This document shows positions 1 through 7,023 of a stretch of 15,939 bases of DNA, one piece after another (positions within the stretch are counted from its first letter, which is position 1; every line of letters begins with the position of its first letter). Both the position numbers and the translations under genes were made by a program. The stretch is from positions 1 through 15,939 of the forward strand of contig CAZJTL010000120.1 in the NCBI GenBank assembly GCA_964548905.1, read 5' to 3'. A model generated the notes under the pieces. That model was not told where the DNA came from and made no database searches. It saw only the letters and a program-made list of their open reading frames with translations. The DNA is from CAZJTL01 sp964548905. Its GTDB lineage: Bacteria; Cyanobacteriota; Cyanobacteriia; Cyanobacteriales; Xenococcaceae.

Positions 1-683
1 GGCGTAATTGGCTTTGTTCTCGCCTGCTTAGCGATCGCCAAATTTGGTTATTCTTGGCATTAGGATTAGCTGCTCAAGCCATCAGTAATCTTGTCTATTA
101 CTTCTGGGAGCTAATCTTAGGAGGGAATCCCGATTTATCTATAGCTAATTTTGGTTACTTGGTTACATACCTATCACTATTATGGGGGATGCTACAAGCA
201 GTCAACTTTAGAAGAATAGAGTTGTCTATTTGGCAGTGGATAGTGTTGCTAGAAATTCTCTTCGGTGCTGTTTGGCTAGCTTGGATAGGTGCCAATCCCA
301 ATCAGATGTCTGAAGCATCAAATGCTGAATCAGTAAACGCTTTAGCCAATTTACCAGCCTGGGCATCAGCGATCGAAAAAATGATGATTCCTATCGTTGA
401 CTATATCAATTTATCTCTAGTGGTTGCTGACGTAATTATGCTAATTCTGGCAATGACGCTACTAATCACTTTTTGGGGAGGAAGATTTTCGCAAACCTGG
501 TTAGCGATCGCTTTGGGTGCTATGTGGCTTTACATGGCAGATACTTGGTATGCCTACGTTGTTGCTAAAACTAATACCACTCCAGAAGGTATTATCGATT
601 CATTTTGGACTTTGAGCGCCATCTTTTTTGCCCTTGGCGCAACTTGGGAATACGAAACCTCTACTCGTCCCCGTCGCCGTTAA
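1..683 (+). CDS. Multi-pass membrane protein, paralog 1 (5' end cut by window)
   Basis: Family not recognised; function unknown. The frame beginning at base 3 is open from the window edge, and residues before the apparent TTG start at 54 (RNWLCSRLLSDRQIWLF) match the downstream paralog exactly, so the gene begins outside the window. The alignment with the paralog at 844-1725 is gap-free at an offset of 1042 bases, which predicts a start about 200 bases left of the window. Most of the visible protein consists of hydrophobic helices separated by short loops. Shared motifs include LSIWQWIV, NLPAWASAIE, FWGGRFSQTWLAIA and a basic C-terminus, STRPRRR. No catalytic motif is visible. An integral inner or thylakoid membrane protein is the only safe inference. 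Identity to the paralog is roughly 70% by eye. Confidence 0.8.
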   Translation, partial: RNWLCSRLLSDRQIWLFLALGLAAQAISNLVYYFWELILGGNPDLSIANFGYLVTYLSLLWGMLQAVNFRRIELSIWQWIVLLEILFGAVWLAWIGANPNQMSEASNAESVNALANLPAWASAIEKMMIPIVDYINLSLVVADVIMLILAMTLLITFWGGRFSQTWLAIALGAMWLYMADTWYAYVVAKTNTTPEGIIDSFWTLSAIFFALGATWEYETSTRPRRR

Positions 684-699
684 CTAGGGGTGTAGGGGA

Positions 700-737
700 G
701 GCGCGGGATCTGAGGTCTCCTCAGATCTTTAAGCGCC
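700..737. repeat. Hairpin between the tandem paralogs, possible terminator
   Basis: A perfect 9-bp inverted repeat, GATCTGAGG (707-715) and CCTCAGATC (719-727), encloses a 3-base loop. It is nested in an outer 5-bp stem, GGCGC (700-704) with GCGCC (733-737). It begins 16 bases after the stop codon of paralog 1. Only a short TTT follows the inner stem, so it could be a weak Rho-independent terminator or a dispersed cyanobacterial inverted repeat; the sequence does not decide which. Confidence 0.5.
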
Positions 738-756
738 GTTGTAGGGTGTAGGCAGG

Positions 757-777
757 AGGCAATAGGCAATAGGCAAT
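757..777. repeat. Heptanucleotide tandem repeat (AGGCAAT)3
   Basis: Three perfect copies of AGGCAAT lie upstream of the second membrane-protein gene. The same heptad occurs in reverse complement near 6977-6994 (CCTATTGCCTATTGCCTA), downstream of dprA. This is the short tandemly repeated repetitive (STRR) type known from cyanobacteria. Confidence 0.8.
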
Positions 778-843
778 AGAAGAATAAAATGTGTAATTAA
801 TTTGGTTTATATACTTAAATAACAATTAGGTGTTGATGTAATC

Positions 844-1725
844 ATGACAAGCTCTCAATCTTCATCTAGCTCAAAATTAAGCTTCAAAAATACTTCTCTT
901 TATTGTTTGATCTGGGCATTGGTTGCCTTGGCATTCACTATATTAGGACAGTCGATAATGCCAACAGAAAAACCGCTTTGGTATCAGATTGGAAACATAG
1001 TGATTGAAGAAGGCGCTTTTTTATTTGCTGCCTATCTCTGCTGGCGTAATTGGCTTTGTTCTCGCCTGCTTAGCGATCGCCAAATTTGGTTATTCTTTTC
1101 TTTAGGATTAGCTATGCAAGCGATTAGCAATTTTATTTATTACGGCTGGGAATTAATCTTAAAAAGCGATCCCGAACTATCTATAGCTCATCTAAGCTAT
1201 TTGATTTCCTACCTGTTCCTATTAGCTGGAATAGTACAAGCTGTCAAATTTAGGAGACTAGAACTTTCTATTTGGCAGTGGATAGTGTGGCTAGAAATTT
1301 TTCTCGGTGCTGTTTGGCTAGCTTGGATCGTTGCTAACCCCAATTTTCAAGCAGAAACATCAATTCCTGGCTCAGGAAACGCTTCAGCTAATTTACCAGC
1401 CTGGGCATCAGCAATTGAATCCAGCATGGCTCCTATCGTTGACTACATCAATTTATCAATAGTGGCTATCGATGTCATTCTGCTGACTTTGGCAATGGCG
1501 CTACTAATCACTTTTTGGGGCGGAAGATTTTCGCAAACCTGGTTAGCGATCGCCATTGGTGCTATCTTGCTTTATATTGCAGATACTTGGTATGCATATA
1601 TGGTTGCCATAACTAGCAACATACCATCAGGTCTTAACAATGTAATGTGGACTTTAAGTGCTATTGGTTTTGCTCTTGGTGCAACATGGGAATATGAAAC
1701 CTCTACTCGTCCCCGTCGCCGTTAA
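844..1725 (+). CDS. Multi-pass membrane protein, paralog 2
   Basis: Family not recognised. The protein has 293 residues. A Ser-rich N-terminus (2-18) is followed by about eight hydrophobic segments at roughly 19-39, 50-67, 81-103, 115-134, 143-163, 197-225, 232-252 and 267-282, with a basic tail, RPRRR. No enzyme motif is visible. Polar residues inside the helices (for example E55 and E56, and D200 and D210) might support transport or sensing, but this is speculation. It is a full-length tandem copy of the gene cut at the left edge. Some blocks are nearly identical in DNA, including third codon positions, while others have diverged. The ATG start gives the Ser-rich leader and has no strong Shine-Dalgarno sequence. 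Its TAA stop overlaps the stop of the convergent NurA gene. Confidence 0.85.
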   Translation: MTSSQSSSSSKLSFKNTSLYCLIWALVALAFTILGQSIMPTEKPLWYQIGNIVIEEGAFLFAAYLCWRNWLCSRLLSDRQIWLFFSLGLAMQAISNFIYYGWELILKSDPELSIAHLSYLISYLFLLAGIVQAVKFRRLELSIWQWIVWLEIFLGAVWLAWIVANPNFQAETSIPGSGNASANLPAWASAIESSMAPIVDYINLSIVAIDVILLTLAMALLITFWGGRFSQTWLAIAIGAILLYIADTWYAYMVAITSNIPSGLNNVMWTLSAIGFALGATWEYETSTRPRRR

Positions 1726-2918
1726 GCAATACTTCCTCGCTTACGTGTTTCCTTATAAGAAATACCAACATTGTGCAAACCGGCGCGAATCATTTGTTGT
1801 TCGAGAAACGCAAAAAAACGAGAGCGATCGCCGCCTCGAATTACCGCTTGATTGTGAGCTTCTGCCAAAGCGACAGGATAACCATAACCCTTGTGTACCT
1901 GTCCCAGCATCAGACTCAAGGATTGCTCAAATAGAGTGTTGTCTTCTGCTACCCAAGCTGGTACTTCAATGCGAGCAATTTCTGTCCCCACGTTAACATA
2001 ACAAAAATAAACTTTCTGCGCTTGAGGATAAAAGTCTAGAATATGCAAAGAACTAGACCACAAAGCCCCTCTTTGTCCTGGTTCTAAAAGATGCTCCCAA
2101 AGTGTTGCATCCCTTAGAGGTTCAATTTTTTGGCAAGGCATTTTAGTCTCGATCGCACCACAGTTAGCAACACAATTAGGACTATCAAACGGACAAGCTG
2201 GTAAGCGTAAAAAATTGATTGCTTCCATACTACGAGAAGCACTAAGATAACCCATCAAAGGAATCTTAGTTGCTCTCAACATTTCCCAAGCAGCTAGAAT
2301 CGGATCGAGAATTTGCTCTCTCGCTTCCACTGGTAATCCATCAATAAACCAGTAAATTAAAGAACCATCTACCATCGCTAAGTTAGGTATATCTTGATGT
2401 GCGCCTGGAGGAAGTACCCACTGACAAGCCATTTCTGCTAGCATTTGCGCCTCAGAAACAGTGCGCTTGTATCCCATCCATTCTTCAGTACGAATTCCCC
2501 ACTGTTTAGAAACGTAGAGATCTTCAGGTTTATAGAAAACTTCAGGCAAACTATCTAAAAAAGGATGCAAACCCTGTCCGTAATGCAACATAATTCGCCC
2601 AACATTAATTAAATAGCAATAGGCGATTTCGTGATGAGAAGGAGCAATTTGCGAACCATCAGTAGCGAAGACACTATGACTATTGACTGGTGGATCGATC
2701 TTCTTTTTGGTATCGATCGGTTCGACAGGTGTGGCGGTAGCAAAAATCAAGCGATCGCGCCAATTGTTTTGCATTTCTAATAATTCTGCTTGCCGAATCG
2801 CCGCCAAGTCGATTAATTGCTGTGCCAATTCTAAACGCTGACGACTAGCCGTTGCTTCTTTCTTGAGATGTTGACTGATACCAGGAATTTGTCCTGCTAA
2901 TTTAGAGAGATCTAGCAT
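1722..2918 (-). CDS. NurA-domain nuclease, cyanobacterial type
   Basis: 398 residues. NurA nucleases are Mn-dependent 5'-3' exonuclease/endonucleases that in archaea work with the HerA translocase to resect DNA breaks. Visible family marks are the first acidic motif ATDGSQ (85-90, D87), a second MVDGSL (182-187, D184), and a C-terminal block with EAHNQAV (353-359) and RGGDRSRFF (361-369). A helical region (about 15-58) precedes the nuclease fold. Residues 242-262 hold four cysteines (C242, C249, C253, C262) in a Cys-x6-Cys-x3-Cys-x8-Cys pattern that could bind zinc or an Fe-S cluster; that is inference. No herA is in the window. It starts 28 bases after the stop of the 527-residue gene and is probably co-transcribed with it. 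The nuclease role is assigned by family, not shown. Confidence 0.85.
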   Translation of the reverse strand: MLDLSKLAGQIPGISQHLKKEATASRQRLELAQQLIDLAAIRQAELLEMQNNWRDRLIFATATPVEPIDTKKKIDPPVNSHSVFATDGSQIAPSHHEIAYCYLINVGRIMLHYGQGLHPFLDSLPEVFYKPEDLYVSKQWGIRTEEWMGYKRTVSEAQMLAEMACQWVLPPGAHQDIPNLAMVDGSLIYWFIDGLPVEAREQILDPILAAWEMLRATKIPLMGYLSASRSMEAINFLRLPACPFDSPNCVANCGAIETKMPCQKIEPLRDATLWEHLLEPGQRGALWSSSLHILDFYPQAQKVYFCYVNVGTEIARIEVPAWVAEDNTLFEQSLSLMLGQVHKGYGYPVALAEAHNQAVIRGGDRSRFFAFLEQQMIRAGLHNVGISYKETRKRGSIA

Positions 2919-2946
2919 AGTTTATGGTTCATAGTTCGTCTAGCCC

Positions 2947-4530
2947 CTAACCCCTAATCTTGCGCCAAATAAATACGATAACTTCTTCCACAAAGAGAAT
3001 TAGACGATCGAGTAGTTTGAGAATTCGTTCTAAAGGATGTTTTTCATAACCGATTGGGGTTGATTCGACTTCCCACCAGTCTCTTTCTCTATCGTTACTC
3101 AAGTTGGAAGATTGAGACTGAGATCTCGATAGGCGATCGGCATTGGCAGGAGATTGAGCGATTCGGTTCGATTTAGGCTGTCGTTTGATGAGGCTGTTGG
3201 GTTGAGCTTGTCTGCGTCTTAGCGCTTTTTGTCGTTGTTTTGCTAGGGATTTCTTCATCAAATCTGGAGCCAATTGGGGAGATAAATTAGGAGTTTGAGG
3301 CGCACTTGGTAATTGAAGATGGCGATCGCTACTAAGCATATTGCTTTGTAACTCTGTTGTCGAACTAGAATCTTCGTATAAGTCTTCCCAAGATAACCAA
3401 GGATCATCTTCTCTATCATCTTCTCTATCATCCCAGCGATCGAACTCTATTTCCTTAGTACCTGGTAAAGTGGAAGGAATTCTTTCTCCTAAAATTGGCT
3501 GTTGGCGATCGCTAAGCATTCGCTCATCAATAACCTTTCCTTCAACTTGAATATTGTCTCCCTGTTTGCCAAAAAAATAATCGATCGCTGCTCTAATTAA
3601 AGCCTGAATCTGAAAAGGATCCGATCGAGTTAATTCAGTTGTATTGGTTGAATTTTGCTTGGAATTTTTTAGTTTATTGGTTAATGTTTGTAGAGTTCCA
3701 CTCCAATTTTCTCCCAGGCGATCGACTAACTCAGTCGTGGATGACAATCGATCGGTTTCCAATTGAGCAATAGTACTATCGATTTGAACCAGCCATGCCT
3801 TTGCTGGTACCAGCAATTCATTGCTTTCATTACTTCGATCGCGATCGAGGGAACTGAGATCGAAAGATGGTACAAATAATTTTGACTCACCAAACAGATC
3901 GATCGCCATAGCTACAGGACTAGTTTGTACCCAGTCCATAGTTTGCCAAAAAAAGCGAACTGGCGCTAAAACATTGCTATTACTGGGATTGACTGGTAAT
4001 AAACCCTCACGAGATGACGACAGTAAACGGCGATCGTGATAATAACTAGCAACTTCCCAGACAATCCTTTGTTTGAGTTTTTGCTGCTGCTGTCGATCTA
4101 GAACATCCAAAATCTGATTATTGGCATCAATTAGTACCAAATTTTTGCTATCTAACAGACTAGCAATACTTTTTATTTCTCTGCTCCCTGCTCCCTGCTC
4201 CCTGCTCCCTATCTCTTTTAATACCCCTTGAATCGGGCGATCGACCGTTAGATTTGGTAATTCCTTTTCTTCTGTTGAAGCAGAATCCACAGAAGCAGGT
4301 AATAAGGAAGATTTTTCTAGCCTTAATCCTATTTGCTTACCTACCGATCGACTAGCCTGTACGATGAGATAAAGAGGATAGAGAATAACTTGCAATCCCC
4401 ATTCTGTTGCAACTTTGACATGTCTAAAAGTCGTTCCCAGGCGATCGCCAATTTGGATTACCTGACGATTGATAAAGTTGAACAATCTACTTTTAAATGG
4501 ATTATTCGGATCTTGGGTAGGAGAGGACAT
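2947..4530 (-). CDS. Cyanobacterial protein of unknown function, 527 residues
   Basis: I do not assign a function. The N-terminus (1-70) contains a moderately hydrophobic stretch at about 44-62 (GLQVILYPLYLIV) that may bind membrane. The centre is polar. An acidic patch with a repeated DDRED leads into PWLSWEDLYED, followed by a basic low-complexity stretch rich in Lys, Arg, Gln and Ser. The C-terminus has VESTPIGYEKHPLE, then an amphipathic or hydrophobic helix, LDRLILFVEEVIVFIW, and a basic end, RKIRG. The conserved look of both ends against a variable middle suggests a scaffold or membrane-associated protein, which is inference. A heptad DNA repeat has been read through in frame near residues 108-117 (GSREQGAGSRE). 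ATG start without a clear Shine-Dalgarno sequence. First gene of a likely two-gene unit with the NurA gene. Confidence 0.8.
   Translation of the reverse strand: MSSPTQDPNNPFKSRLFNFINRQVIQIGDRLGTTFRHVKVATEWGLQVILYPLYLIVQASRSVGKQIGLRLEKSSLLPASVDSASTEEKELPNLTVDRPIQGVLKEIGSREQGAGSREIKSIASLLDSKNLVLIDANNQILDVLDRQQQQKLKQRIVWEVASYYHDRRLLSSSREGLLPVNPSNSNVLAPVRFFWQTMDWVQTSPVAMAIDLFGESKLFVPSFDLSSLDRDRSNESNELLVPAKAWLVQIDSTIAQLETDRLSSTTELVDRLGENWSGTLQTLTNKLKNSKQNSTNTTELTRSDPFQIQALIRAAIDYFFGKQGDNIQVEGKVIDERMLSDRQQPILGERIPSTLPGTKEIEFDRWDDREDDREDDPWLSWEDLYEDSSSTTELQSNMLSSDRHLQLPSAPQTPNLSPQLAPDLMKKSLAKQRQKALRRRQAQPNSLIKRQPKSNRIAQSPANADRLSRSQSQSSNLSNDRERDWWEVESTPIGYEKHPLERILKLLDRLILFVEEVIVFIWRKIRG
4181..4208. 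repeat. In-frame heptad repeat (CTGCTCC)4 inside a coding region
   Basis: Four perfect copies of CTGCTCC (GGGAGCA on the coding strand) lie within the 527-residue gene. Three heptads equal seven codons, so the protein shows GSREQGA followed by GSRE. The GGGAGCA unit also occurs in the intergenic repeat cluster after 12240. Copy-number changes by one or two units would shift the frame. Confidence 0.9.
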
Positions 4531-4645
4531 GGAGGAAGGGGCTAGGGGTTAAAGGTTAATTGCCAAATATGTTTGCTATCTCCTATTATCCATAGATCCG
4601 ATCGGATATTAAGTAATCAATAATTCGTTACTTAGTAATTTTTAA

Positions 4646-4918
4646 TTAAATAAGATCCTCACCAAACAAATGTCTGATAATGCGTTGAGTTTCTATTTTT
4701 ATCCCCTGGATTTCTGTCCGCATAAATTCTCGATCCGCTTCAGCTTGTTGAATAAATTGCTCCATTCTCTGTTCGAGTCTTGCGATCGCAGCAGCATTAC
4801 GCTGCGTCATTCGATTAGTTTCAGCTATATCTTCTCTATTTCTCTGCGTAAGACTTAGTGTTGCTTCTAATGCCTGTTCTATGCGATCTAATCTCGATGG
4901 TTGTTCGGAATTAGTCAT
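4646..4918 (-). CDS. Small coiled-coil protein
   Basis: A 90-residue protein of unknown function. Nearly all of it is predicted-looking alpha helix with heptad spacing of hydrophobic residues (LDRIEQALEATLSLTQ, then IARLEQRMEQFIQQ) and many Gln, Arg, Glu and Asn residues; no membrane segment or catalytic motif is present. Similar short coiled-coil proteins with IEQALEA and NREEIAR-like repeats are common in cyanobacteria. The ATG lies 8 bases inside the end of the upstream XRE-type gene, so the two are translationally coupled and probably function together, as in a regulator-partner or toxin-antitoxin-like pair. No toxin fold is recognisable, so that reading is weak. Confidence 0.75.
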   Translation of the reverse strand: MTNSEQPSRLDRIEQALEATLSLTQRNREDIAETNRMTQRNAAAIARLEQRMEQFIQQAEADREFMRTEIQGIKIETQRIIRHLFGEDLI

Positions 4919-5159
4919 CGAACTTTACTCCCAAATCAACGCTTAAGACTTTTTCAATCTTGCGTATTATTTCTTCTGTTGCAGGCGATCGCAAATCCTC
5001 TGCCTCTATCTGATACCAATAAGAGCGACTTATTCCAGATTCGCGGCAAATCTCAGTTAGCGAACGTTCGTCTTGTTCCCTAACTTGACGTATTTTCTTC
5101 CCTAGTCCAGGGAAATCAAGAACGACTTCCTTAACTCGTTTAACTTGCAATTTACTCAT
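4911..5159 (-). CDS. XRE-family helix-turn-helix DNA-binding protein
   Basis: 82 residues. A Cro/C1-type helix-turn-helix spans about 18-75: GLGKKIRQVREQ forms helix 1, SLTEICRESG helix 2 and ISRSYWYQIE the recognition helix, followed by EEIIRKIEKVL. It presumably binds operator DNA as a dimer. The start is supported by a good Shine-Dalgarno sequence, AAAGGA (5168-5173 on the minus strand), 8 bases before the ATG, and by a sigma-70-like promoter just upstream. The next gene overlaps its end by 8 bases. Small autoregulated XRE genes with a short partner are typical of antitoxin or regulator modules; autoregulation here is inferred from layout only. Confidence 0.85.
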   Translation of the reverse strand: MSKLQVKRVKEVVLDFPGLGKKIRQVREQDERSLTEICRESGISRSYWYQIEAEDLRSPATEEIIRKIEKVLSVDLGVKFDD

Positions 5160-5183
5160 GTTTAAATCCTTTCAATTAATCTT

Positions 5184-5212
5184 ATTGTATTTTGTTTACA
5201 GACGCTTGACAA
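5184..5212 (-). promoter_or_regulatory. Sigma-70-like promoter for the XRE/coiled-coil pair
   Basis: On the minus strand, -35 TTGTCA (5207-5212) and -10 TACAAT (5184-5189) are separated by exactly 17 bases; each hexamer matches the consensus at 5 of 6 positions. The expected transcript start is near 5176, giving a leader of under 20 bases that holds the AAAGGA ribosome site and then the ATG at 5159. Confidence 0.6.
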
Positions 5213-5265
5213 ATATATGCAGACATTAGCCGTCCGTGACTTCAGCTCTACAGTGTTCATAGGCT

Positions 5266-6816
5266 CTAGGTAACGATCGCCTGTAATAAATACTCAGATA
5301 GAGTAAAAGCATCTACTCCTAGTTGAGTGCGTTTTTGAGCGGCTAGAATTCCAGCTTGAGCGTGCCACCAAGCAGCAGCAGCGACTGTAGAGAGATAAGA
5401 TTGTAAGTCTTGTGGCTTTGTAGCAACTTTTTGAGCAATTAATCCTCCAATTAAACCAGTTAACACATCTCCACTACCACCTCTTGCTAGTGCTGGAGTA
5501 CTTTCTGGCACTACCCAAACTTGACCATTTGGCTCGGCGATCGCTGTTCTTGCTCCTTTAAACAGAATAATTGCCCTACTTTGCTTAGCTGCCTGTTTGA
5601 CTGCCTCAATGCGATCGCGATGGGGTTCGCTGAGGTTGGGAAATAAGCGTTTCAATTCGCCTAAATGGGGCGTTAAAATTGTTGTCTGCTGACGTTTGGC
5701 TAAAACTTCGATCGCGCCTAATTCTGCTAGCGCGTTTAAACCATCAGCGTCTAGAATCACAGGGCAATTAGCTTGTAAAACATCTGCTACAATTATCTTC
5801 GCATCAAGAGTTAAACCAGGGCCACAAGCAATTACATCGTACTTATCAAAATCTGATGCTAAAGAGGGTAAAGAGGCGATCGCGCCTGTTTCTGTTTCGG
5901 GACAAGCAATAACTAAAGCTTCTGGTAAATGGGAATTGAGTAAAGGTTTAATCGACTCAGGGACAGTGATCGATAACATACCAACTCCTGATGCTCTTGC
6001 ACCCAAAGCAGTTAAAATTGCTCCTCCTGCATAACGAGACGAACCGCAAACTAGTAAGAGATGACCTTGTTGGTATTTATGCGTCACCGCAGGGCGATCG
6101 AGTGGAAGACAGCTTAAGGCAAGGTTTCTCGTCATTTGTTGCACTGGTGCAGGTTGGGGCAAAACCGAGGTAAGATGATGGCTTAAGATACCAAAATCAA
6201 TCCTTTCTGGTTGACCGAGGTAGGCTAACGCTTGGTCTTGAAAATAAGCTTGTTTCCACAAACCCAAACACAGACTGTGAGTTGCAACCACAGCAGTACC
6301 TAAGACTTCCCCCGTATCCGTATGCAGTCCTGAAGGAATATCGATACTGACAACAGGTTTAGACCATTGATTGATTTGATTCACCGCGTCACCAATATCG
6401 CCAGTGAGAGGACGAGTCAAACCAAAACCAAATAAACCATCGACAATTAAATCGCAATCTTGTAAGTTTTCCAGATCGCGATCGCGCTCAATCCCCAAAC
6501 TTTCTGCATAGCGATCGTGTTGAGCAGTTAAGTCTTTCAGCTTGGTAAATGGGCAATAAACTTGTATTTGATAGCCTTGTAAATACAATTCGCGAGCGAC
6601 TACTAAGGCATCTCCTCCATTGTGACCTGGGCCGACTAAAACGCCTACTTTAGTTTTTGGTGAGAGGGGATAAAGTTGTTGAATTCTTTCAGCACAGAGC
6701 AAAGCCGCCTTTTCCATTAAAGCCGCCACTGGCATTCCTGCGGCAAAAATCTGCTCCTCGATCTGACGCATTTGTTCCGCCGTCACCACGATCGACTCTA
6801 ATTGTTCATAGTTCAT
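5266..6816 (-). CDS. nnr: Bifunctional NAD(P)H-hydrate epimerase / ADP-dependent dehydratase
   Basis: 516 residues, the usual length for the fused YjeF enzyme. It repairs NADHX and NADPHX: the N-terminal domain interconverts the R and S hydrates, and the C-terminal domain dehydrates the S form using ADP. Epimerase marks are VGPGHNGGDA (61-70), VDGLFGFG (125-132) and SIDIPSG (157-163). Dehydratase (carbohydrate-kinase-like) marks are GSSRYAGG (258-265), ACGPGL (330-335), ILDADGLNAL (354-363), LTPHLGE (381-387) and GGSGDVLTG (446-454). The ATG at 6816 lies within a GTTCATA repeat array; the upstream repeat ATGs read into stops within a few codons. GTG at residue 10 is an alternative start, since the family often begins near VVTAEQM. 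dprA is next upstream on the same strand. Confidence 0.95.
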   Translation of the reverse strand: MNYEQLESIVVTAEQMRQIEEQIFAAGMPVAALMEKAALLCAERIQQLYPLSPKTKVGVLVGPGHNGGDALVVARELYLQGYQIQVYCPFTKLKDLTAQHDRYAESLGIERDRDLENLQDCDLIVDGLFGFGLTRPLTGDIGDAVNQINQWSKPVVSIDIPSGLHTDTGEVLGTAVVATHSLCLGLWKQAYFQDQALAYLGQPERIDFGILSHHLTSVLPQPAPVQQMTRNLALSCLPLDRPAVTHKYQQGHLLLVCGSSRYAGGAILTALGARASGVGMLSITVPESIKPLLNSHLPEALVIACPETETGAIASLPSLASDFDKYDVIACGPGLTLDAKIIVADVLQANCPVILDADGLNALAELGAIEVLAKRQQTTILTPHLGELKRLFPNLSEPHRDRIEAVKQAAKQSRAIILFKGARTAIAEPNGQVWVVPESTPALARGGSGDVLTGLIGGLIAQKVATKPQDLQSYLSTVAAAAWWHAQAGILAAQKRTQLGVDAFTLSEYLLQAIVT

Positions 6817-6859
6817 AGTTCATAGTTCATAGTTCATAGTTCATAGTTCATGGTTCATT
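6804..6859. repeat. Heptanucleotide array (GTTCATA)n containing the nnr start
   Basis: Six perfect copies of GTTCATA (6804-6845) are followed by two variants, GTTCATG and GTTCATT. On the coding strand each unit supplies ATGAAC. The nnr start codon is in the second unit and residues MNYE are repeat-encoded. Shorter runs of the same heptad occur near 2926-2934 and 12213-12230. Confidence 0.9.
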
Positions 6860-6880
6860 GGTTGTTTGTTTCTCCCCTGC

Positions 6881-6912
6881 TTCTCTGCTTCTCTGCTTCT
6901 CTGCTTCTCTGC
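6881..6912. repeat. Octanucleotide tandem repeat (TTCTCTGC)4
   Basis: Four perfect copies of TTCTCTGC lie in the 207-base gap between dprA and nnr. The gap also holds the GTTCATA array and a CCTATTG doublet (6977-6990), and no gene is visible in it. Confidence 0.85.
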
Positions 6913-7023
6913 TTAGAAGCTCCCAACTCTCCAATCACCTAAGTACCTAGGCAAAATTAATTAGACATTTAATATCCCTATTGCCTATTGCCTACCTCCA
7001 CCAATAAATTTAATTTTCCCCAC

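Noticed and set aside
54..59. TTG as start of the first membrane-protein gene
   Set aside because: The frame is open to the window edge and the residues before it match the paralog exactly, so the gene starts outside the window.
1658..1996. 112-residue open frame on the + strand
   Set aside because: It overlaps the end of the membrane protein and the NurA gene in another frame and has no recognisable domain.
5696..6173. Two open frames on the + strand within nnr
   Set aside because: Both are antisense to conserved nnr motifs and show no domain or ribosome site.
6804..6912. Possible CRISPR array
   Set aside because: The repeats are 7-8 bases long, directly adjacent and without spacers; they are STRR-type repeats, and no cas genes are present.
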